A stretch of 12,236 nucleotides of DNA from Treponema sp. (GTDB lineage Bacteria; Spirochaetota; Spirochaetia; Treponematales; Breznakiellaceae), in assembly GCA_009785545.1 (NCBI GenBank), contig WQWD01000045.1:1-12236 (forward strand), written 5' to 3'. Numbering within the stretch: position 1 is the stretch's first letter; each line of letters starts with the position of its first letter. Of this stretch, positions 7,282-12,236 are shown in pieces. Both the position numbers and the translations under genes were made by a program. The notes under the pieces are model-generated. The model saw nothing but the letters and a program-made list of their open reading frames with translations, was not told the DNA's origin and did not search any database.

Positions 7282-8481
7282 ATGAATTTTGAAGAAACAA
7301 CAGAAGCAGCCGAAACATCTGAAGCAACCGACAAAAAAAAAGGAAAGGGCAAACTCGTTTTGCTCTTGCTTCTGACGCTGGTGCTTGTGATTGGCGCAAG
7401 TGTCGGGTTTCACTTTGCCTGGCAAGGCACAGGTTATCTTGTAACAGACAACGCCAGAGTAACAACGGCTTTAATTTCCGTAACACCGACTATGCCCGGC
7501 AGACTTGAACGGTTTGTCATCAGCGAAGGTTGTTATGTGCAAGAAAATGAAATTATCGGCTGGGTAGAAAACGACGAAGCAATGCGCTCGCCTGTAAACG
7601 CCCGAGTGATCCATTCAGGCGTTGTGCAAGGCCAGATTGTTTCGCCGATGGAGCCGGTTGCGGTAATGGCGGACATGAACAGGCTTCACGTTCTTGCCAA
7701 CATCGAAGAAACCGATATTCTGCGAATACAACTTGGGCAAAACGCCGTTATCACAATTGACCCTTTTGGAAACAGACAATTTTTTGGTTATGTTTCGGAA
7801 ATCGGTCAAATCACGGCCGCCGAGCTTACCGGCAACGCCATGTTTTTTAACACCGGCGGCACTTTCACAAGGGTTACTCATTTAATCCCTGTAAAGATCA
7901 ATATTATCGATGACATAGATTTATCGACTCTTGTCGGGGTGAATGCCAGAGTGCGAATTCCGCTTAGGCAGCCTGTTATCACTTCGCTGTCTGCGTCTGT
8001 TCATAACTCTGACAGTGTTGCAAGAAGCAGAAATGTGTATACCACACTTGGGCTTGTAGTTGATCAGATTAATGTTGAAGTGGGAGATCGCATAACAGCC
8101 GGGCAGGTTTTAGCCGCACTTGATAACAGGGATTTGACTAACTCGGCGAATGCCGCCGAAGCCTCTTTAAGAATAGCCGAAATAAATTTAGCGGCGGCGG
8201 AACATAACCATGAAGCTGTCAGAATCTTGTATTCAACCAGAGCAATACCGAGTAACGATCTTCGGCAGTCGGAATTTGCGCTTCAAACAGCGGCTGCCTC
8301 ACGTGGGCAGGCTCAAGCTATGTTTGACACAGCGCAAACTGCTCTGGAAAGGTCTGTAATCAGAGCGCCGATAAGCGGAACGGTAACAGCCGTTTTTGCA
8401 AGAGAAGGCGGCATTGGTATGGGGCGTTTGTTTGTCATCGAGGAGGATAATGTCAATATCCATTCCTGCGAAAAATGTTAA
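7282..8481 (+). CDS. HlyD/EmrA-like membrane-fusion adaptor, apparently two fused modules with the second truncated
   Basis: The 399-residue protein has one membrane anchor (about 25-46) after a charged cytoplasmic tail. Module 1: a lipoyl-like domain (about 64-131) whose two halves join directly, with no alpha-hairpin, followed by a beta-barrel-like domain (about 132-230: 'RLHVLANIEETDI', 'VITIDPFGN', 'NARVRIPLRQP'). Module 2: a second lipoyl half (about 251-282, 'VEVGDRITAGQVLAALD'), an Ala-rich alpha-hairpin (about 285-358), and the returning half 'SVIRAPISGTVTAVFAREGG' (358-377). It then stops after 'FVIEEDNVNI' with an unrelated HSCEKC tail, where MacA/HlyD-type adaptors normally continue into a barrel domain. 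Such adaptors link inner-membrane exporters to an outer-membrane channel. The gene is 12 nt after the ABC pair, with GGAGAG at 7271-7276, so it should serve that exporter. No TolC-like gene is in view. Fusion and truncation are inferred from domain order, not from an alignment. Confidence 0.8.
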   Translation: MNFEETTEAAETSEATDKKKGKGKLVLLLLLTLVLVIGASVGFHFAWQGTGYLVTDNARVTTALISVTPTMPGRLERFVISEGCYVQENEIIGWVENDEAMRSPVNARVIHSGVVQGQIVSPMEPVAVMADMNRLHVLANIEETDILRIQLGQNAVITIDPFGNRQFFGYVSEIGQITAAELTGNAMFFNTGGTFTRVTHLIPVKINIIDDIDLSTLVGVNARVRIPLRQPVITSLSASVHNSDSVARSRNVYTTLGLVVDQINVEVGDRITAGQVLAALDNRDLTNSANAAEASLRIAEINLAAAEHNHEAVRILYSTRAIPSNDLRQSEFALQTAAASRGQAQAMFDTAQTALERSVIRAPISGTVTAVFAREGGIGMGRLFVIEEDNVNIHSCEKC

Positions 8482-8484
8482 GAG

Positions 8485-10092
8485 TCAATTATGTATTTCC
8501 GTTAAATCAGCAGGGTTCAGCATTAGCGGACTTCCATCGGGGCGTTGCGTTAACAGCAGCCCCTGCTGAATTATTATAGACGCTTCAGGGTGTATCATGG
8601 TTTGAGACCTTGCCAACATTTGAAGGTTTGTATTAAAGCGGCCCAGATAAGTGTTGTTAATGTCGACAGTTATGGCGTAAAGATCATTGCCGTTTACCCA
8701 CAAAAGGCTTGATGTATAAATGTCGTGATCGCCCTGTCTTGCCATTTCAAGGCTGTTTGGATTTAGCTCGATAAGGCGGATTGCTCCCCGCCCTGTGGCT
8801 TCACCGGCGACAGCAAGTATCCTGCCGCCAAGTACGGTAACTGTTCTTGTTCGAACAGTATCAAGGGGTGATCTTCTTAATTCGCTTCCATCCGCCGGAT
8901 TAAGCAATAGAACTCTTCCCATTGCGGGGTCATTTGTGTTTAACGCTACCCCATGAACGCCTGATATAATTTCCTGAGAAATCATTGTTTGCTGATCTTC
9001 AGCTATTTCCTCACGGTGCTGCTGGGCTTGTTCCATTCTTTGTTCAGCGAAATCTTCAAGCATTTGCGCCTGTTCACGGCGTTCTTCCAGCTCTTCTTCT
9101 CGTTCAGCGAGCTCTTGCTCTCGTTCTTCGAGTTCCTGCTCTCTTTCTTCGAGTTCCTGCTCGGCCTCTCTGGCTTGCTCCTCTGTAATTATCCCTTCGT
9201 TTTGCTCTTCTTGTATCTGCTGTCTTTCTTCTTCGATTTGGGTTCTTTCTTCTTCGATCTGCGCTCTTTCTTCGGCTATCTGTATTTCTTCTTGTCTGAT
9301 AACTTCGTGTTCTTCTTGCGCTCGCTGCTCGGCAATATCCGCTTCACGTTCAAGTAATTCTACCAATTGCTGTCTTTGCGGAATACCTTGATCATCTTCT
9401 CTTCGCATTTCTTCGATAACTCTTTCTGAGGCAATCGCCGCAATATCAACGGCACTTATTCCGGGCGGGCCAAGCGGAATTACCATCAATGTTTGCCCGG
9501 GCCATTCATCGAACCTGATAGAAAGTCCGACTCTTTCCCGTGTCAGATGACTTACCACCTGCGGCTGAAATCGATTGGAAAAATAATCCCAGTTACCACG
9601 ATATACGGCGTTGTAAATGGTGATGTACTCGGCAAGCAAAAGAGCGTCGTTGGCACTGTAATTGTAGGCGGCTTGCAAAAAGCCTTGAATAATTACACGC
9701 AAGTTTCGTACATGATCAACCGCCGCATCTACGCCAATCCCGATAATGTCGGCATTAAGCCTGCCGTCGTCAGTGCCGCCGGTACTGCGAATGATAAAGT
9801 ATCTGTTTAACTGACCAACCTGAAACGAGTACGTATGAGCCAGCCGCTGTTGAACCGTCATTGCTTGCCGTTCCTGTTGCACAACCCCTGTCCTTTCAGT
9901 GAGCTGCAGCCCCAAAGCTACACCAATCTGGCGTATTTCTTCTCTGGTATTTACCCACGCATGGGGTCCCTCAAAGTTAATAAATGTTACCGGCGGAAGA
10001 TCCCTCATCTCATCCTGGTACACTTGGGTAAAACCTAAAGTTGTTACTACAGTTAAAATAATTACCGCGATTAATATTCGTAAACTTTTCAT
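8485..10092 (-). CDS. P83/100-family spirochaetal protein
   Basis: The 535-residue product starts with a hydrophobic signal-like segment (about 4-22), so it is probably exported to the periplasm or envelope. Residues about 33-230 form a globular domain with the family-like motif 'VTFINFEGPH..VNTREEI'. Residues about 239-370 are a very long Glu/Gln/Arg coiled coil with exact seven-residue repeats. Residues about 376-535 form a beta-rich domain with repeated motifs ('LLLNPADGSEL', 'LIELNPNSLEM', 'LMLNPADLTEI') resembling propeller blades. This three-part order is that of the Borrelia p83/100 antigen and treponemal relatives; the molecular role is unknown. The start is supported by AAGGAG on the minus strand about 6 nt before the ATG and by a near-consensus promoter. 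It converges on the adaptor gene, with only 3 nt between stop codons. It has no partner in a shared operon here. Confidence 0.82.
   Translation of the reverse strand: MKSLRILIAVIILTVVTTLGFTQVYQDEMRDLPPVTFINFEGPHAWVNTREEIRQIGVALGLQLTERTGVVQQERQAMTVQQRLAHTYSFQVGQLNRYFIIRSTGGTDDGRLNADIIGIGVDAAVDHVRNLRVIIQGFLQAAYNYSANDALLLAEYITIYNAVYRGNWDYFSNRFQPQVVSHLTRERVGLSIRFDEWPGQTLMVIPLGPPGISAVDIAAIASERVIEEMRREDDQGIPQRQQLVELLEREADIAEQRAQEEHEVIRQEEIQIAEERAQIEEERTQIEEERQQIQEEQNEGIITEEQAREAEQELEEREQELEEREQELAEREEELEERREQAQMLEDFAEQRMEQAQQHREEIAEDQQTMISQEIISGVHGVALNTNDPAMGRVLLLNPADGSELRRSPLDTVRTRTVTVLGGRILAVAGEATGRGAIRLIELNPNSLEMARQGDHDIYTSSLLWVNGNDLYAITVDINNTYLGRFNTNLQMLARSQTMIHPEASIIIQQGLLLTQRPDGSPLMLNPADLTEIHN
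9079..9162 (-). repeat. Four 21-bp in-frame repeats in the P83/100 coiled coil
   Basis: Four consecutive 21-bp units encode EQELEER, EQELEER, EQELAER and EEELEER (residues 311-338). The unit equals one heptad, so copy gain or loss would lengthen or shorten the coiled coil without breaking the frame. Confidence 0.8.
9220..9282 (-). repeat. Three 21-bp in-frame repeats (QIxEERx) in the P83/100 coiled coil
   Basis: Three 21-bp units encode QIAEERA, QIEEERT and QIEEERQ (residues 271-291), with a fourth partial copy after them. This is a second heptad family, separate from the one at 9079-9162. Confidence 0.75.
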
Positions 10093-10123
10093 GCACTCTC
10101 CTTAACAAATTCTTGGCAAGCTA

Positions 10124-10152
10124 ATTATAGAATATTTGCGGGAAATTGTGAA
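10124..10152 (-). promoter_or_regulatory. Sigma70-type promoter of the P83/100 gene
   Basis: Read on the minus strand: TTCACA (10147-10152, 5 of 6), a 17-nt spacer, and a perfect TATAAT (10124-10129). The predicted transcription start is near 10117, giving a leader of about 25 nt that contains the AAGGAG ribosome-binding site. The left end of the palindromic repeat begins about 17 bp upstream of the -35. Confidence 0.75.
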
Positions 10153-10169
10153 TAGTGTGTGGTGACAAA

Positions 10170-10374
10170 GTACGCAAAGGGACTGGGGGCTGCGGTGGGC
10201 TGGCAGAAAAAACTCTGCCGAAGAGTCCGCTACAGAACCTCAGCAGAGAATAGAAAAGTCTCAAATAAATTGGAATTGCAATGAAAATATTTTAAATTGC
10301 TGAGTTTCTTACGCGGGGAGCGGCAGAGATGTTTTTCCTGCCAGCCCACCGCAGCCCCCAGTCCCTTTGCGTAC
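10170..10374. repeat. 205-bp imperfect palindrome with 37-bp perfect terminal inverted repeats (MITE-like or hairpin-forming)
   Basis: The 37 bases at 10170-10206 are the exact reverse complement of 10338-10374. The symmetry continues inward in decayed form: TCTGCCG (10214-10220) pairs with CGGCAGA (10321-10327), and CTCAGCA (10239-10245) with TGCTGAG (10298-10304), all around a centre near 10271. That gives arms of roughly 75 nt and an AT-rich loop of about 52 nt. No ORF of note lies inside. It sits in the region between divergent genes, with no visible target-site duplication. A non-autonomous mobile element (MITE) or a transcribed hairpin are both possible; the sequence alone does not decide. 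Confidence 0.85.
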
Positions 10375-10594
10375 AAGCTGAGAGGGTGGTTTTATTTCAA
10401 TTATTTGTGTGTGTTTGTGCCAGCCTCCGCCGCTCCCAGTCCCTTTGCGTACAAGTCTGAGAGGGTGGTTTTATTTCAATTATTTGTGTGTGTTTGTGCC
10501 AGCCTCCGCCGCTCCCAGTCCCTTTGCGTACAAGTCTGACAGGGGTTTTTGTTTCAATTATGTTGTGTGTTTTTTCTGCCAGCCACCGCCGTCC
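10339..10594 (+). repeat. 79-bp tandem repeats sharing the palindrome's end sequence
   Basis: A core of 38-39 nt (TGCCAGCC...CCCTTTGCGTACAAG) occurs at 10339-10377, 10418-10455 and 10497-10534, with a decayed partial copy at 10577-10594, spaced 79, 79 and 80 nt. Within this, 10379-10457 and 10458-10536 are identical over 79 bp, a recent perfect duplication. The core is also the terminal sequence of the neighbouring palindrome, whose left arm carries it in inverted form (10168-10206). The spacers between cores are copies of each other (GTGTGTGTTTGTG-rich), which excludes a CRISPR array. Short ORFs crossing this stretch are by-products of the repeat. Confidence 0.9.
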
Positions 10595-10679
10595 GCAGAA
10601 GCTCTCTGTAGCTACCATATTTATAGCGTTTTTCTCACTATTCTGAACATTACAATTTTGACATCTTTCTCAAAAAGTA

Positions 10680-10708
10680 TTGCGTTTTTTATAAAACCAT
10701 GCGATAAA
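10680..10708 (+). promoter_or_regulatory. Probable promoter of the 10716 gene
   Basis: TTGCGT (10680-10685), a 17-nt spacer and GATAAA (10703-10708), with an overlapping TAAAAT at 10705-10710, lie directly before the ATG at 10716. No Shine-Dalgarno is present, so the mRNA would be leaderless or nearly so. A perfect TTGACA at 10658-10663 is also present, but no -10 lies at a workable distance. The -35 match is weak, so confidence is limited. Confidence 0.42.
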
Positions 10709-10715
10709 ATTTAAG

Positions 10716-12227
10716 ATGAATGTAAAAAAACTGCTTGCTGTTGTATTGTTTGTTTTATGCACAGCTCTTGCCTCTGCGCAGACTGAAAGACCACGATTAG
10801 CAGTCTTGCCGTTCGGCGGAGGTGTCGGCGGACAAGGCGAGGCTTTTGCTGATATGCTTTCTCAACGGGCGGAAATATTGTCCGCCTTTGACGTGGTTCC
10901 TCTCACTCTTGAAGCAGTCGCAATCGCCGCCGAACACAGGCTTCAAATGGGAGCTTTCGTAGATTCAGATCTTGCCGCTTCTGTTGGCAGGCTTCTTGGC
11001 GCTGACTATGTATTAACCGGGCACACACGCAGACTCGGCGGCGGCAGAAACCTTGTGATGGCTGTTGTGATTTGTACTCGCTCGCTGGAGCTGGTTTCGG
11101 GGTATTATCGGGTATACAGAAACATCTACGAAGCACGGGGCTTTATGCCTTCGATGGCGCAAAGCCTTGCCAGCACAGTTATTTCACGCCCAACCGCAGG
11201 GAGCCTGCCAACATTGGCTGTCGCTCCGATTGGTCTGGTAATCGATCCATCTGACGTAGCCATTGATCGGGACACAGAAGCTTTAGGCATAACTGGGCAC
11301 GACCTCGAAACATTAGCGCAAATACTCGCCATAGAAATAGCCAACTCGGGTGTTTACTCGGTTTTCCCGAGAGCGTCCGTTATGCGAACCGCTCTCAGTT
11401 TGTGGGAAACCCGCATAATAGATGAAAGAGCCGCCGCACTGGACACGCTCGTTCAGGCGTTGTTGGGAATTCTTGACGGTGAAGAAGTTTCGGGCAGAGG
11501 TTTAGCGGCTGTCACGGAAGTTGGGCGGGCGGCAGGGACTGACAAAGTGCTTTCGCTTGAAGCACGTCCTCAAGACGGTGTAACAACTTTCCTTGCGCAG
11601 ATACTCTACACGGAAGAAACCAGCTTGCTTGCTGGAGCCGAAAGAGGTTACGGGACAATTAGTGAGGGAGTAAACCGAATGGCGGAAATTGTTTTACTCC
11701 TCACCGCTCCTGAAACCGCAGGCGAGCGAATTGCCGCTCTTGAACGTGAACGGCGAAATTACAGATTGTTTGGAGATAGCGCAAGGTTTTGGAGTCTGGG
11801 TATTTCCGCAGGTTCGTCATTTGCAGACCCTTGGGCTATTGGCACACTACAGGGAACCATAGCGCCCTTGCCGTTTGTGTTTTTGCGCTTTGGCGGCGAT
11901 GTCGGATTCATAAGCGACATCGAAGACGCCGGTTTTTTTTCGCTGTACCCGTTTGCGCACCTCGGCTTTTTTCTGCCCTTCAATGTTACCCCGCTGCCGT
12001 TTCGCAGAGGGGGACTGTACGTTGGAGCAGGAGGAGGTTTTATGTTAGCGGAGTATCGTTTTAATGACGTGCTCAATCGGCAATCGGCATTTCTTGCCGA
12101 CTTTAATGCCGGTATAAACATGGCGAATGTGATCGACATATCATACACAATGCGGACAAACTTTGAATCGTTTAACAGCAAAGTATCCGTTGGAATTATT
12201 CACAGATTCAGAACAAGGGGAAGATAA
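10716..12227 (+). CDS. Exported protein: two CsgG/TolB-like domains plus C-terminal outer-membrane beta-barrel-like domain
   Basis: The 503-residue product has a clear signal peptide, with likely cleavage after ALASA (residue 21). Residues about 27-155 begin 'RLAVLPFGGG' and contain 'LLGADYVLTGHTRRL', the pattern of periplasmic CsgG/TolB-N/FlgO-like domains. Residues about 164-335 repeat that plan ('PTLAVAPIGLV', 'LAIEIANSGVYSVFPRA', 'AAGTDKVLSLEA'). Residues about 355-503 alternate aromatic/hydrophobic and glycine-rich strands ('WSLGISAGSSF', 'GGLYVGAGGGFML', 'NAGINMANVIDISYTM') and end 'SVGIIHRF' plus a basic tail, like a small outer-membrane beta-barrel. Outer-membrane anchoring of a periplasmic sensing or assembly module is an inference; no specific function is recognised. 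It lies downstream of a repeat-rich region, has no Shine-Dalgarno, and overlaps the next start codon by one base (TAATG), so it heads an operon. Confidence 0.75.
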   Translation: MNVKKLLAVVLFVLCTALASAQTERPRLAVLPFGGGVGGQGEAFADMLSQRAEILSAFDVVPLTLEAVAIAAEHRLQMGAFVDSDLAASVGRLLGADYVLTGHTRRLGGGRNLVMAVVICTRSLELVSGYYRVYRNIYEARGFMPSMAQSLASTVISRPTAGSLPTLAVAPIGLVIDPSDVAIDRDTEALGITGHDLETLAQILAIEIANSGVYSVFPRASVMRTALSLWETRIIDERAAALDTLVQALLGILDGEEVSGRGLAAVTEVGRAAGTDKVLSLEARPQDGVTTFLAQILYTEETSLLAGAERGYGTISEGVNRMAEIVLLLTAPETAGERIAALERERRNYRLFGDSARFWSLGISAGSSFADPWAIGTLQGTIAPLPFVFLRFGGDVGFISDIEDAGFFSLYPFAHLGFFLPFNVTPLPFRRGGLYVGAGGGFMLAEYRFNDVLNRQSAFLADFNAGINMANVIDISYTMRTNFESFNSKVSVGIIHRFRTRGR

Positions 12228-12236
12228 TGAGTAACA
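12227..12236 (+). CDS. Start of a downstream gene, cut by the window end
   Basis: An ATG overlaps the preceding stop codon in TAATG, with AAGGGGAAG about 3-4 nt upstream as a ribosome-binding site. Only the codons for M-S-N are visible, so nothing can be said of the product except that it is probably translationally coupled to the 10716 gene. Confidence 0.5.

Noticed and set aside
8450..8560. Simple frameshift restoring the adaptor's C-terminus
   Set aside because: Reading on in the shifted frame gives sequence antisense to P83/100 with no adaptor-like barrel motifs, so a one-base error does not explain the early stop.
8985..9357. Plus-strand ORFs rich in Leu and Phe opposite the P83/100 coiled coil
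   Set aside because: They are the antisense of Glu-rich heptads (GAA/GAG become TTC/CTC), with no start signals.
10207..10337. Invertible promoter switch between inverted repeats
   Set aside because: The inner segment is itself roughly palindromic around the same centre and has no convincing promoter, so inversion would change little; no recombinase is in view.
10339..10594. CRISPR-like array of cores and spacers
   Set aside because: The intervals between cores are copies of each other, two of the 79-bp units are identical throughout, and no cas gene is nearby.
10658..10663. Perfect TTGACA as -35 of the 10716 gene
   Set aside because: No -10-like hexamer occurs 16-18 nt downstream; the TTGCGT/GATAAA pair fits spacing better.
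10297..10714. Overlapping small ORFs on both strands in the repeat region
   Set aside because: They merely translate the tandem repeat, have no ribosome-binding sites, and contain repeated peptide blocks dictated by the 79-bp unit.

Overview
The window looks like a spirochaete chromosome, most likely a Treponema-like gut or oral lineage. The best taxonomic pointer is the minus-strand gene at 8485-10092. It has the three-part plan of the spirochaetal P83/100 antigens: an N-terminal globular domain with a 'FINFEGPH...NTREEI' motif, a long charged coiled coil, and a C-terminal repeat-rich domain. An outer-membrane-type fusion protein at 10716-12227 fits the same assignment. Base composition is moderate and coding is dense. 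No tRNA, rRNA, transposase, phage gene or CRISPR array was seen.

Layout. (1) 1-1577: the 3' part of rsmE (16S rRNA m3U methyltransferase), followed after 12 nt and a good Shine-Dalgarno by a SprT/YgjP-like zinc metallopeptidase gene. (2) 1589-3411: a promoter, then a nifS-nifU pair for Fe-S cluster assembly; NifU is the IscU-domain plus BFD-domain form. (3) 3412-3658: a short spacer holding a possible 63-codon minus-strand ORF and the promoter of the next operon. (4) 3659-8481: a three-gene export operon. It encodes two ABC exporter half-transporters with complementary degenerate ATP sites (a BmrCD / TM287-288-type heterodimer) and an HlyD-like adaptor that appears to be two adaptor modules fused, with the second cut short. 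(5) 8485-10092, minus: P83/100, convergent with the adaptor gene with 3 nt between the stop codons. (6) 10093-10715: a 623-nt gene-free region between divergent genes. It holds the P83/100 promoter, a 205-bp imperfect palindrome with 37-bp perfect ends, a 79-bp perfect tandem duplication sharing the palindrome's end sequence, and the next promoter. (7) 10716-12227: a secreted protein with two CsgG/TolB-like domains and an apparent outer-membrane beta-barrel, overlapping by 1 nt the start of a further gene that runs off the window.

Working together: nifS/nifU make one functional unit (sulfur donor and scaffold). The ABC pair and adaptor form another, probably exporting a drug, lipid or peptide across the envelope. 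Three genes that follow a promoter (nifS, the first ABC gene, and the 10716 gene) lack a Shine-Dalgarno and have a -10 element 7-9 nt before the ATG, which suggests leaderless transcripts. The genes downstream in the operons have ordinary Shine-Dalgarno sites.

No clearly new multi-gene system was identified. The strongest leads are the two-module truncated adaptor, the palindrome/tandem repeat locus and the leaderless starts. All functional calls come from reading motifs by eye; no database search was run.
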